Assembly (NCBI GenBank): GCA_023416275.1
Contig: JAEZIB010000064.1
Coordinates: 1-44,935, forward strand
Reading direction: 5' to 3'
DNA: 44,935 bases
DNA from: Bacillota bacterium
GTDB lineage: Bacteria > Bacillota > Clostridia > Acetivibrionales > DSM-1351
Positions within the stretch are counted from its first letter, which is position 1, and every line of letters starts with the position of its first letter. Of this stretch, positions 1 to 8,828 are shown piece by piece. The position numbers and the translations under genes were made by a program. Under the pieces are notes generated by a model. That model worked only from the letters and a program-made list of their open reading frames with translations, made no database searches and was not told the origin of the DNA.

Positions 1-122
1 GTGCAGTTGATTCTGAAAAAGGTCTTACTGACATGAATAAAGAGCTTTATGACGCTGGGTTGCAAAAAATTATAGACGAGAAGCAAAGGCAAATGGATGA
101 ATGGATGGTAAAAAAGAAATAG
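1..122 (+). CDS. ABC transporter solute-binding protein, C-terminal end (partial)
   Basis: An open frame runs from base 3 to the TAG at 120-122 and gives 39 residues ending QMDEWMVKKK; the rest lies upstream of the window. The charged, helical tail with a Tyr-Asp-Ala-Gly-Leu segment and a terminal run of Lys resembles the end of lipoprotein sugar-binding proteins of the LplA type. The two LplB/LplC-type permeases further down support this, because such transporters need a binding protein and no other one is visible. The product would be an extracellular lipoprotein delivering an oligosaccharide to the permeases. The family call rests mainly on context, since only the tail is seen. Confidence 0.55.
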   Translation, partial: AVDSEKGLTDMNKELYDAGLQKIIDEKQRQMDEWMVKKK

Positions 123-142
123 TTTTGTATAAAATGATTCAG

Positions 143-172
143 AGGTTACTTTAATCCTGGTTAAAGTAACCT
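143..172 (+). promoter_or_regulatory. Stem-loop after the solute-binding protein gene
   Basis: A perfect 12-bp inverted repeat (AGGTTACTTTAA, loop tcctgg, TTAAAGTAACCT) starts 20 bases after the stop codon. No T-run follows, so it is not a classical terminator. Stem-loops at this place in ABC sugar operons commonly stabilise the binding-protein part of the mRNA and lower read-through. That role is inferred here. Confidence 0.6.
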
Positions 173-272
173 TCGAAATTAAAATGGGAATTTAGAGCAT
201 AAATAATTTACATCATTTTAAATAAATTAGTAATTAATTAGCTGCAATTGTTTAGAAAATGAGGGTGATGTT

Positions 273-1757
273 ATGAATAAAAAAATTGTTATTTCGGCGG
301 GAACACCTAATGATAGTAACAGGGAGTATTTACCAGAAGTAATCAAAGAATCGGATATGGTAGTTAATGAAAATGGAAACAACTCACAAGTATATCCAGT
401 TGGTCTAACTGAACATACTGATATGCTTATTGATGGAGTCTGTGATACATGGTATCAGTATATTCCTGCTAGTTATGATGGTAGTAAAAAAGTACCTTTG
501 GTCATCTCTATGCACGGTGGGATGATGACGGGTTGGGGGCAGGCTATTTATACATCTTGGACTTTGGTTGCAGATAGAGAAGGCTTTATTGTTATTTTTC
601 CAAATGCTAACAAAGGTCGTTTTTGGATTGTTGAATGTGAAAAAAAAGCTTTTGAAATAATAGGGAAACCACGTTCAGATGGTTTTTATCTTCAAGCTCC
701 TCCAAAAAATCCAGATGACAACCATGATATGAATTGCGTACTAAAGCTTATTGAGCGTATGAAGGAAAAATATAATATAGATGATAAACGGATTTATATG
801 CAGGGTATGTCAATGGGAAATATGATGACACACCAGTTTACACGTTATCATGGTCATGTGCTAGCTGGTGCAGCCGGTTCAGCTGGAATGACATGGCCGG
901 AGGTTATTTTTGATGAACAGGGAGAGGTTATTAATCACGCGGGACCTTTGGATGTATGGCAGTCTCGTTGTGAGCATGATAGCGTAGCTTTTCATGAGGA
1001 GGATGAAGAAGCGACGGATTACTTTGTAAAAAAAGGTCGGGAGTATTGGAAAATCATTAACAAATGTAATGCACTGCCACAAATAAAAATTAATGGTGAA
1101 GATAATTTTGCATTTTACAAAGGTGAATATGCGGACTTTGTTTTCCGTGATATATATAACAGGGATCATGGTCAAACTTTTGATGATGCAGAGCTGGTAT
1201 GGGACTATTTGTTTTCTGGTGTAAGCCGAGATGAGAATGGAAATATAATACATACAAAACCTATTTCAGCCAGAAGGGGAGACCAATACGCTATTGCTCT
1301 GGCTGTGGGTAGCGCTAAGGCATATGTTAACAATAATTTATTGGAAATTAGCGGGCGGGTGTTTAAACATCAGAAACTTAAGTATCACGGTCTTAACGGA
1401 GGTTCGATTATAAGAGGTGAATATTTTATGGTTCCTATATCGTTTATTTCAAAGGTTTATGGTGCGGGGCTAAAGACTTCTGGAGATGGTTGTTCTGCCC
1501 ATTTGACGTTGAGTGACAAACGAGAATTGCAATTTGCACGCGGTATTATTGGGTGTGTTGTGGATAATAAGGTATGCTCTATGCTCTGTGAAGCAGTTTT
1601 AAGAGATGGTGAACTTTATATTCCGATTGAGTGGTTTTGTCAGTATTTATTTAACAACCATGTTTCCTGTTGCAATGACGTATTATATATCACCGACCAT
1701 TATGCCAAGCTTTCCATTAATATGGCTCATATTATACGTGATGAAATACTAAATTAA
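273..1757 (+). CDS. PHB-depolymerase-type esterase with copper-amine-oxidase-like C-terminal domain (copy 1)
   Basis: This is a 494-residue alpha/beta hydrolase of the PHB depolymerase/feruloyl esterase type. The oxyanion-loop HGG is at residues 81-83 and the nucleophile elbow GMSMGN puts Ser at 180. His299 (RDHGQTF) is the likely catalytic His, and Asp236 (RCEHD) is a candidate acid. Residues about 345-490 resemble the copper amine oxidase N-terminal-like domain, a fold usually found in exported proteins. There is no signal peptide, so the enzyme should be cytoplasmic. The start is supported by gagggtgatgtt before the ATG. It is a close paralogue of the gene at 7214-8692, with long identical stretches throughout. 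The likely role is removing acyl groups from a sugar brought in by the neighbouring transporter; the substrate is unknown. Confidence 0.75.
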   Translation: MNKKIVISAGTPNDSNREYLPEVIKESDMVVNENGNNSQVYPVGLTEHTDMLIDGVCDTWYQYIPASYDGSKKVPLVISMHGGMMTGWGQAIYTSWTLVADREGFIVIFPNANKGRFWIVECEKKAFEIIGKPRSDGFYLQAPPKNPDDNHDMNCVLKLIERMKEKYNIDDKRIYMQGMSMGNMMTHQFTRYHGHVLAGAAGSAGMTWPEVIFDEQGEVINHAGPLDVWQSRCEHDSVAFHEEDEEATDYFVKKGREYWKIINKCNALPQIKINGEDNFAFYKGEYADFVFRDIYNRDHGQTFDDAELVWDYLFSGVSRDENGNIIHTKPISARRGDQYAIALAVGSAKAYVNNNLLEISGRVFKHQKLKYHGLNGGSIIRGEYFMVPISFISKVYGAGLKTSGDGCSAHLTLSDKRELQFARGIIGCVVDNKVCSMLCEAVLRDGELYIPIEWFCQYLFNNHVSCCNDVLYITDHYAKLSINMAHIIRDEILN

Positions 1758-1867
1758 GTGTAAGTTGAAATAGAAGATGCTAAGGGTTATTAATATCATA
1801 TATAGTGGTAAAAATTTAGTATTTTAAGCAAGACAAATTAATAAGTGATTATGAAGGAGTGGTAAAT

Positions 1868-2731
1868 ATGGCGGTTATTAAAATGAATTTTTTGTCACAG
1901 TCACTAAGAACTCAAACAAATGTTACTGTTATATTACCGACAATTAGCTTTGAGGACAGCATGGAGGGGCTTCTTGAGGATTATGTTCCTGGGATGAAAT
2001 ATCAGGTTATGTATCTTCTGCATGGAGGAAGCGGTGATGATAGTGATTATGTAAACTTTACTAATATTGTGCGTTATGCAGACAAGAATAAACTTGCGGT
2101 TGTCATGCCAAGTGTTAACAATTCGTGCTATACAGATTATGAAGATGGAACAAAATACTTTACTTATGTTGCTGAAGAATTGCCTAAAGTATGCGAGACA
2201 ATGTTTCCAATATCCAATAAAAGAGAGGATACCTTCATTGCTGGTTTATCTATGGGTTCACACGGCGCAATGAAGGTGGCAGTGAATTATCCTGAACGCT
2301 TTGCAGCAGTTTTGTTAATGTCAGGAGCTTCTTATCGACCTGGAGTACCAAGTATGGTAAAAACCGCTAACGGGAAATTTGATTTCGGAAACATAATAAA
2401 AAGTCCCGATAGCGGGGGTATTGATGAGAAAATTAATGATCCGGAATATATCAAAGGTACGGTCAATGATGTATATACGGTAGCAAAAACTAATAGTGAA
2501 CAAAGGAAAAAACTACCAAAAGTATTTTTTCGTGTAGGTGATTGTGATCATGCACTCTATCGCGCTATGCTGGCTGAAAAAGATCTAAGGGAATGGGGAT
2601 ATGAAACTAAGTTCGAGGTTGTTCCGGGAATGGGACATGTATGGGATTTGTGGGATGAAACTCTTAGGATTGCAATTCAAGACTGGCTGCCAATTCGACA
2701 TAAGATAATTTATCCTAAAGATATTGATTAA
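1868..2731 (+). CDS. FrmB/EstA-type esterase, catalytically complete
   Basis: This 287-residue putative esterase belongs to the esterase D/FrmB/tributyrin esterase (PF00756) type. The catalytic set is complete: LLHGG near residue 53, Ser128 in GLSMGSHGA, an acidic residue in GDCD (about 227) and His257 in GMGHVWDLWD. An in-frame GTG at 1859 overlaps the SD aaggag (1854-1859), so the ATG at 1868, 8 bases downstream, is preferred. No signal peptide is present, which predicts a cytoplasmic protein. It lies between the PHB-type esterase and a degenerate paralogue that starts 76 bases after its stop. Family members cleave short acyl or aromatic esters from sugars and S-formylglutathione; here a sugar ester is more likely from context. 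Confidence 0.8.
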   Translation: MAVIKMNFLSQSLRTQTNVTVILPTISFEDSMEGLLEDYVPGMKYQVMYLLHGGSGDDSDYVNFTNIVRYADKNKLAVVMPSVNNSCYTDYEDGTKYFTYVAEELPKVCETMFPISNKREDTFIAGLSMGSHGAMKVAVNYPERFAAVLLMSGASYRPGVPSMVKTANGKFDFGNIIKSPDSGGIDEKINDPEYIKGTVNDVYTVAKTNSEQRKKLPKVFFRVGDCDHALYRAMLAEKDLREWGYETKFEVVPGMGHVWDLWDETLRIAIQDWLPIRHKIIYPKDID

Positions 2732-2807
2732 CAAGTCTGAAAAAGTTGGATTTTATATTATATAAAAAACGGGATGTGACTTTTGTCCCTGTAGGGGTGA
2801 TATTATT

Positions 2808-3656
2808 ATGGGAATATTAAGATTCAGTTATCGTTCGGAAATTCTTAGCTTGACCACAAACATTACAATATGTTATCCGACGCAGTATTTAACAACTGGA
2901 ATGGGTTTTATTGATCCATTATTGCAATCAGATGTAAAAAAACCTTATATGCAAGGTATGAAATTTCAAACTGTATATTTGTTGCATGGCGGAGGAGAAG
3001 ATGATACTGTACCGTATCGGTATACCAAATTGGAACAATATGCTGAAGAGAATATGGTTATGCTTGTGTCTCCGTCGGTAAACGATAGTTTTTATATGAA
3101 TACTCGTTATGGATTCAAGTATTTTGATTACTTAACAGAAGAACTTCCACTTGTGGTAAAGTCGTTGTTTGCTGCTGCTGAGGGGAGGGAAAATACTTTT
3201 GTTGTCGGTTTGGCTATGGGTGGAAATGGAGCACTGGGCTTGGGTCTGATGCGGCCTGACCTGTATTCGGCAGTAGTAGATTTGTCAGGCGGGATTGGCG
3301 TTACACTTGATAGAGAAGAATATGTGAAAAGTCTAAATTTAAAATTTACACGTGTTCGTGATACATTGTATGGGGAAGAGGAATTTATGGGCTCAGGGCA
3401 TGATTTGCGCTGGTTTGCCGAAAAAAATATTGCTGAGGGTAAGGTGGTTCCCAAATTTTTTATAGGTGTGGGCGAAAAAGAATTTATTCATGATCGGGTT
3501 TATGCTGATTACCGAATTATGAAAGAATTGGGATATGATGTTACTTTTGAGGAAGCAAAAGGGTTAAAGCATGACTATAATATGTGGGATCCTTACTTGA
3601 AGAAAGCTTTATGTACATGGCTGCCTCTTAAGCGTACACCAATTTATAAGGAGTAG
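2808..3656 (+). CDS. FrmB/EstA-type esterase paralogue lacking the catalytic serine
   Basis: The 282-residue protein aligns along its whole length with the upstream esterase (LLHGGGEDD near 58-66, EELP, conserved WLP near the end). The nucleophile elbow, however, reads GLAMGGNGA: residue 136 is Ala, coded by gct at 3213-3215, where the neighbour has Ser. The acid position reads GEKE instead of GDCD. The equivalent His (His255, GLKHDYNMWD) is kept. The reading frame is intact, and a SD-like gtaggggtgat precedes the ATG at 2808. It ends 7 bases before the MFS gene, so the two are probably co-translated. It is likely a pseudo-esterase, perhaps a ligand-binding or partner protein; unusual chemistry cannot be excluded. 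Confidence 0.75.
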   Translation: MGILRFSYRSEILSLTTNITICYPTQYLTTGMGFIDPLLQSDVKKPYMQGMKFQTVYLLHGGGEDDTVPYRYTKLEQYAEENMVMLVSPSVNDSFYMNTRYGFKYFDYLTEELPLVVKSLFAAAEGRENTFVVGLAMGGNGALGLGLMRPDLYSAVVDLSGGIGVTLDREEYVKSLNLKFTRVRDTLYGEEEFMGSGHDLRWFAEKNIAEGKVVPKFFIGVGEKEFIHDRVYADYRIMKELGYDVTFEEAKGLKHDYNMWDPYLKKALCTWLPLKRTPIYKE

Positions 3657-3663
3657 GATACGA

Positions 3664-4929
3664 ATGATTGAAATGGATAAAAAAAATTCGGTATCCGAAG
3701 AAAATCAGACTATTTGGAATCGGGCATTTATCAGCATCTTTATAGTAAATATTATTATCAACATGGGACAGTTTATGATGAATACGCTAGTGCCAAAGCT
3801 AGTGGAGCATCTAGGCGCAACCACTACGGTTGTAGGTTTTGTGTCTGGTATGTTTGCAATAACAGCACTAGGTATTCGTCCGGTTGTAGGACCTGCTTCC
3901 GCCTATTTTAAGAAAAATCGATTGTTGGCGACAACGACGGGTATAATTCTTTTAGCATTTATTTGTTATGGATTTGCAGAAAGTATCCCAATGGTAATTG
4001 CAGGACGATTGTTACATGGCTTTGGTATGGGTTTTTTAGCACCAATATGTTTGGCACTAGCTAGTGATACGTTGCCAAGTAATAAAATGGCTTCGGGAAT
4101 AGGAGTTTTTTCCCTTGGACAAGCATTTACAACAGCAATTGGTCCGACAATTGGTATGGGACTAGTAGGTGCTGTTGGTTATAAAGTTACATTTTTCATT
4201 GGTTCTGCTTTGATGGCGGTAGCTCTTGTATTGTCATTACAATTGAAAACGGAAGTACCAAAAAGAACTGAACGGTTTCGTATATCTTTTAAGAATATGA
4301 TTGCAGTTGAAGTTATTGTTCCTACAGTTATGATGTTTTTCCTTGGAGGCGCCTATTCCTGCATTAATTTTTTTGTAGTAATTTATGGTGAAGCCTGTGG
4401 TGTTAAAGAAATGGGTATGTTTTTTACTGCATATGCTATATCGTTATTAATTTCTCGTCCTATTAGCGGTAAAATTGCAGACAAGTATGGATTAGACAAA
4501 GTACTTATTCCAGGTATGTTTATATTTGCAGTATCTTTTGTTCTTATTAGTTATGCCCGTACGCTTCCGATGTTTTTAATTGCAGGTGCTGTTTCTGCTT
4601 TTGGTTATGGAATTTGTCAGCCTTCTATTCAAACACTATGTATGACTTTGGTTCCAAAAGAAAAGCGTGGTGTAGCAGGTAATACAAATTACATAGGGAT
4701 TGATATTGGATATTTAATAACACCTGTGATTGCAGGAGCGATTGTAACATTTGTGAAAAGCTATGGTTATACTCAAATTCAGGGTTATGCGACAATGTAT
4801 AGAGTGATGACCATTCCAATTTTTATAGCACTTGCCATTTTTGTCTTTAAAGGAAAAAATTTGCATAAATCCACTAATAATATAGCGGATGTTAAAACAA
4901 ATGTCAATGAGCATAGCTACCTCAATTAA
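3664..4929 (+). CDS. MFS transporter
   Basis: The 421-residue protein has about 12 hydrophobic segments and major facilitator features. A loop near residues 75-95 (IRPVVGPASAYFKKNR) matches the region of motif A, and a second-half repeat reads ISRPISGKIADKYG. The SD aaggag overlaps the stop of the preceding esterase gene, so the gene is in the esterase operon. Its substrate cannot be read from sequence. As the locus already has an ABC importer, an efflux role for a released acid or sugar product is attractive but inferred. Drug/multidrug efflux homology would look the same. Confidence 0.8.
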   Translation: MIEMDKKNSVSEENQTIWNRAFISIFIVNIIINMGQFMMNTLVPKLVEHLGATTTVVGFVSGMFAITALGIRPVVGPASAYFKKNRLLATTTGIILLAFICYGFAESIPMVIAGRLLHGFGMGFLAPICLALASDTLPSNKMASGIGVFSLGQAFTTAIGPTIGMGLVGAVGYKVTFFIGSALMAVALVLSLQLKTEVPKRTERFRISFKNMIAVEVIVPTVMMFFLGGAYSCINFFVVIYGEACGVKEMGMFFTAYAISLLISRPISGKIADKYGLDKVLIPGMFIFAVSFVLISYARTLPMFLIAGAVSAFGYGICQPSIQTLCMTLVPKEKRGVAGNTNYIGIDIGYLITPVIAGAIVTFVKSYGYTQIQGYATMYRVMTIPIFIALAIFVFKGKNLHKSTNNIADVKTNVNEHSYLN

Positions 4930-5122
4930 ATAATTTTTTTAAATGCTTATAAAAATACCACAATGAAGAAATATAAGAAAAGAATTGTATTATGCTTATG
5001 GCTTGTAAAAGAAATGGTTGGTAGCTAAAGTAGTGCAACGCCTAGTTGGTAAATAATAATGTAACACTTGCCGTTTAATTTAAGTAATGCCTAAATATCT
5101 AGGGGAAAGGAAAATTACATGT

Positions 5123-6030
5123 ATGAGTAAAAAGATAATAGGTTTAAAACAATATATTCCTCTATATTTGATGATGATTCCATGCACAGTTTACCTTATT
5201 ATTAATAACTATATTCCGATGATTGGAATCATCGCTGCCTTTAAAAAATTTCGGGTATCAGAGGGTCTGCTTGGGAGTCCATGGGTAGGGTTACAAAATT
5301 TTGAATATCTATTTTCTACAAATGATTTGAGTATTATTCTTAGGAATACTTTTCTATACAATATTGTATTTATTATAGTTAACACCGTGATTGGTATTTT
5401 ACTTGCAATCTTGATTTCTGATATTGTTTCGGTACGGTTGAAAAAGTTGTATCAAAGTTCAATATTATTACCGTTTACCTTGTCTATGGTAATAGTAAGC
5501 TACATTGTATTTGCTTTTCTAAGTCAGCAGAATGGAATGCTTAATAATACAATATTCAAGAGTAATCCTGTTCAGTGGTACAATGACTCAACCTGGTGGC
5601 CGTTTATACTGGTTTTTGTAAATAGCTGGAAAACTATAGGGTATGGCACATTGATTTATATCGCGGGAATAGCAGCTATTGATAAGTCTTTATATGAGGC
5701 ATCTGCGATTGATGGTGCGGGTAAATGGAAACAAATCACTAATGTTACGCTTCCTTCGCTGGTTCCTTCCATTATAACTTTATTCCTTTAAGTATCAGCA
5801 GAATACTTTACTCGGATTTTGGACTTTTTTATCTGATACCTATGAACTCTGGAACCTTGTATGATGTGACGAGTACAATCGATACTTATGTTTACCGTGC
5901 ATTAATGGCCCCTGGTGGTATTGGTCGTTCTGCTGCGACAGGTCTGCTTCAGGCTGTCGTTGGACTAATTATGATTCTGCTGTCAAATGCACTTGTTCGT
6001 AGATTCAGCAAAAATGATGCTATTTTCTAG
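5123..6030 (+). pseudogene. LplB-type ABC sugar permease, broken by a one-base frameshift
   Basis: The first part, from the ATG at 5123 (SD aggggaaagg at 5101-5110), encodes a CUT1/LplB-like inner-membrane permease with the EAA loop YEASAIDGAGKWKQITNVTLP. It stops at a TAA at 5789-5791. The next codons continue in the -1 frame (LSISRILYSDFGLFYLIPMN, then to FSKNDAIF), and the second part ends at 6030. Restoring one T in the cctttaag stretch near 5786-5790 joins the halves into about 302 residues, the normal length. No standard slippery heptamer is present, so programmed frameshifting is not supported. It is either a recent inactivating deletion or a homopolymer sequencing error. If real, the transporter of this locus is dead. 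Confidence 0.8.
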
Positions 6031-6074
6031 CAACAATATAAGTAAGAAATTAGTGCATGAATTTATACAATTAC

Positions 6075-6160
6075 ATGGTTTAGTTAGGGTTTTAACGCAA
6101 TAATCAACTGTATAAACTGATTTATTAATTATTAGGTTGATTATTTTCTGAAAAAACCAT
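6075..6160 (+). promoter_or_regulatory. Nested stem-loop between the two permease genes
   Basis: An outer perfect 7-bp pairing (ATGGTTT at 6075-6081 with AAACCAT at 6154-6160) encloses an inner perfect 10-bp stem (AATAATCAAC at 6099-6108 with GTTGATTATT at 6136-6145). The structure ends just before the SD aaaggagg of the next permease. It may be an mRNA processing or stability element, or may hold the SD in a defined context. No T-run typical of a terminator follows. Confidence 0.45.
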
Positions 6161-6182
6161 AAAAGGAGGATAAGAAAATATA

Positions 6183-7061
6183 ATGAAAGATAATATAATA
6201 TATAAAGTCATTAGCAATGTTTTTCTTATGCTAGTTACACTAGTAATGATTTTGCCCATATTGTTGATTTTTTTATCATCTATAACAGATGAGAATACTC
6301 TTGTTGCTAATGGCTATTCTTTTTTTCCCGAGAAATTCAGCCTTGGTGCATATGAATACATTATGACGAACAGCGCAACTATTTTTCAAGCTTATGGAAT
6401 TACTGTTTTTGTAACTATATTTGGTACAATTTTAGGGCTTACTATAACTGCAATGATGAGTTATGCCCTTTCGTTCAAGGATTTGCCGGGTAAGAGGGTG
6501 TTCAATTTCTTTGTCATTCTCACAATGATGTTCAATGGTGGACTTGTTCCTTCTTACATAGTTTGGACGAGCCTGGGAATTTCAAATACGATTTTCGCCT
6601 ATATATTTCCTTTTTTATTGACAAACGCATTTAATATTGTACTTTTAAGGACTTCTTTTGCACAAACCATTCCTGTTGAGATTTATGAATCAGCTAAGAT
6701 TGATGGTGCAGGGTACTTCAGAATCTTTTGGAAGATTACGCTGCCTCTTGGAAAACCAATTATGGTTACAATTGGACTTTTTTCCTTCCTACTTTATTGG
6801 AATGACTGGCAAAATGGCTTGTACTTTATAACTGATACGGATTTGCTTAGTATTCAAGTACTTTTAAATAAAATGATGCAGAATATAAATGCTGTTATTT
6901 CCAGCTCGGGCAGCAGTGTGAGCATGCGTTTGGTTGAAATGCCTCAAGTGTCAATACGTATGGCAATAGCATTTGTGGCAATCCTACCGATTTTGCTTAT
7001 ATATCCTTTTTTACAGAAGTTCTTCGAAAAGGGAATCATGGTAGGAGCGGTTAAAGGTTAA
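6183..7061 (+). CDS. LplC/YtcP-type ABC sugar permease
   Basis: The 292-residue inner-membrane permease of a CUT1-type importer has six predicted membrane spans. Its EAA loop, YESAKIDGAGYFRIFWKITLPLGKP-like, lies near residues 178-200. The C-terminus FFEKGIMVGAVKG is characteristic of LplC/YtcP proteins that pair with LplB. The SD aaaggagg is well placed. It is the partner of the frameshifted permease just upstream. The ATPase is absent, which is normal for this group because a shared MsmX-like ATPase is usually encoded elsewhere. Confidence 0.88.
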   Translation: MKDNIIYKVISNVFLMLVTLVMILPILLIFLSSITDENTLVANGYSFFPEKFSLGAYEYIMTNSATIFQAYGITVFVTIFGTILGLTITAMMSYALSFKDLPGKRVFNFFVILTMMFNGGLVPSYIVWTSLGISNTIFAYIFPFLLTNAFNIVLLRTSFAQTIPVEIYESAKIDGAGYFRIFWKITLPLGKPIMVTIGLFSFLLYWNDWQNGLYFITDTDLLSIQVLLNKMMQNINAVISSSGSSVSMRLVEMPQVSIRMAIAFVAILPILLIYPFLQKFFEKGIMVGAVKG

Positions 7062-7120
7062 TAGGGCGAGGCTAGATGTATTACGACAAGATTATATTAT
7101 AAATTAGGTTAGTTTGAAAA

Positions 7121-7208
7121 CTCGAAAAAAAGGTTTATGCGAACATTGTACATTTTGAGTCACTACTGATAGTTTCAGCAAATTATGTGCCCAAATTGGG
7201 TTGGGAGG
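7121..7208 (+). repeat. R2 repeat copy with SD-like tail
   Basis: The hairpin CTCGAAAA (7121-7128) ... CATTTTGAG (7151-7159) is the first arm pair of the R2 family. Its tail contains atgtgcccaaattgg and ends in gttgggagg, which is the SD of the next gene. The same arrangement occurs upstream of the acyltransferase gene at 14246, so the repeat seems to have supplied a leader and ribosome binding site. Confidence 0.55.
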
Positions 7209-7213
7209 TTAAT

Positions 7214-8692
7214 ATGAAAAGTAAAATTGTTATTCAAGCAGGAGCTCCTAATGACGCTAACAGAGATTATCTTCCAGAAGCGATTAAGGGTTCGGATATG
7301 GTGGTAAATGAGAATGGAAATAACTCTCAGGTTTATCCTAAAAGGTTGGTAGAATATACCGACACTGTTTTGAATGGTATTACAGATACTTGGTATGAAT
7401 ATGTTCCTGCTAGCTATGATGCAAGTAAAAAAGTGCCTTTAGTTATTTCTATGCATGGTGGCATGATGACTGGATGGGGACAGGCCATTTATACTTCGTG
7501 GACGCTGATTGCTGACAGAGAAGGATTTATAGTTCTTTTTCCAAGTGCTGGAAAACGTAGATTTTGGGTTGTTGAATACGAAAAGGATACTATTGGTGAA
7601 GCATCTGAACCACGTCCAGATGGTATTTATTTGAATGTTCCACCACAAAATCCAGATGATAATCACGATATGAATTTAGTACTCAAGTTGATTGAACGAA
7701 TGAAGCAGAAATACAGTATTGATGAGGGCAGAATTTTCATGCAGGGTATGTCAATGGGAAATTTGATGACATCTCAGTTTGCGAGATATCATGGCAAGGT
7801 GTTGGCTGGAGCAGCAGGTGCTGGCGGTCCGTCAAGTCTTGGAGTTATTTTTGATGAAAATGATAATGTTATTAATCGTGCAGGGCCACTGACTGTCTGG
7901 CAATCTCGTTGTGAGCATGATCAGGTACCTCCGCATTTTAAGGGTGATACTGACAGTGTGGTTAAAAAGAACCGTAACTACTGGAAGATAATTAACGGAT
8001 GTGAAACTTTGCCCGAAATTAAAATTCTAGGAGAAAGTAATTTCGCATTTTATAAAGGAAAACACGCAGATGTTGTTTTTCGTGACATATATAACAGAGA
8101 TCATGGTCAAACCTTTGATGATGCAGAGCTTGTTTGGGACTATTTATTCTCTGGTGCAAGGCGTGATAAAGATGGGAAAATTGTACACACCGAAACTATT
8201 TCAAAGAGAAAGGGAGATGAATATGCTATTGCGTTAGCACTAGGCAGTTCAAAGGCATATGTTAACAACAAGTTGGTTGAATTGACTGGAACGGTGTTTA
8301 AGCACCAAAAACTTAAGTATCATGGACTAAACGGCGATGCAATTGTAAGGGGAGAGTACTTTATGGTTCCAGTTTCATTTGTTGCAAAAGTTTTCGGGGC
8401 TGAGTTGAGGGCTTCTGAGGATGGAAGTTCTGCAGAACTAATACTGAAAGACAAGCGTATGTTGCAATTTGCACGGGGCATCATTGGATGTGTGGTGGAT
8501 AATAAGGTTTGTTCCATGCTGTGTGAAGCGGTTTTAAAAGACGGTGAGCTTTATGTTCCAATTGAGTGGATATGTCAGTATCTCTTTAATAATCATGTTT
8601 CTAGGTGTGAGAATGCGCTTTACATTACAGACCATTATTCTGAACTTTCTTTAAATATGGCGCGTATCATATGTGATGAAATACTGAACTGA
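7214..8692 (+). CDS. PHB-depolymerase-type esterase with copper-amine-oxidase-like C-terminal domain (copy 2)
   Basis: This 492-residue protein is a paralogue of the esterase at 273-1757. It keeps the HGG oxyanion loop, the GMSMGN elbow with the Ser nucleophile, RCEHD and RDHGQTF, followed by the same C-terminal copper-amine-oxidase-like domain. The ATG at 7214 follows gggagg at 7203-7208; an upstream in-frame ATG at 7187 has no SD. There is no signal peptide. The insert around residues 230-250 differs in length and charge between the two copies (PPHFKGDTDS against AFHEEDEEATDY), near the expected active-site rim, so the two may prefer different acyl groups or sugar positions. It lies between the transporter and the phosphorylase, and a deacylating role is inferred. 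Confidence 0.78.
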   Translation: MKSKIVIQAGAPNDANRDYLPEAIKGSDMVVNENGNNSQVYPKRLVEYTDTVLNGITDTWYEYVPASYDASKKVPLVISMHGGMMTGWGQAIYTSWTLIADREGFIVLFPSAGKRRFWVVEYEKDTIGEASEPRPDGIYLNVPPQNPDDNHDMNLVLKLIERMKQKYSIDEGRIFMQGMSMGNLMTSQFARYHGKVLAGAAGAGGPSSLGVIFDENDNVINRAGPLTVWQSRCEHDQVPPHFKGDTDSVVKKNRNYWKIINGCETLPEIKILGESNFAFYKGKHADVVFRDIYNRDHGQTFDDAELVWDYLFSGARRDKDGKIVHTETISKRKGDEYAIALALGSSKAYVNNKLVELTGTVFKHQKLKYHGLNGDAIVRGEYFMVPVSFVAKVFGAELRASEDGSSAELILKDKRMLQFARGIIGCVVDNKVCSMLCEAVLKDGELYVPIEWICQYLFNNHVSRCENALYITDHYSELSLNMARIICDEILN

Positions 8693-8828
8693 TTTAGTTA
8701 ATTCCATTTAAACACTAATTAGGCTTGGAATAATTTGCGTTACCATAATTAAATAGCAGATAAATGACTTGTAAATATAACATGTACAATTAAGTGGATT
8801 CTAGAAAGCTGATACAAGGAGAAGGATT

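Noticed and set aside
5780..5800. Programmed -1 ribosomal frameshift in the permease gene
   Set aside because: No standard slippery heptamer and no clear downstream pseudoknot; permeases of this family are not known to need frameshifting. A deleted T explains it.
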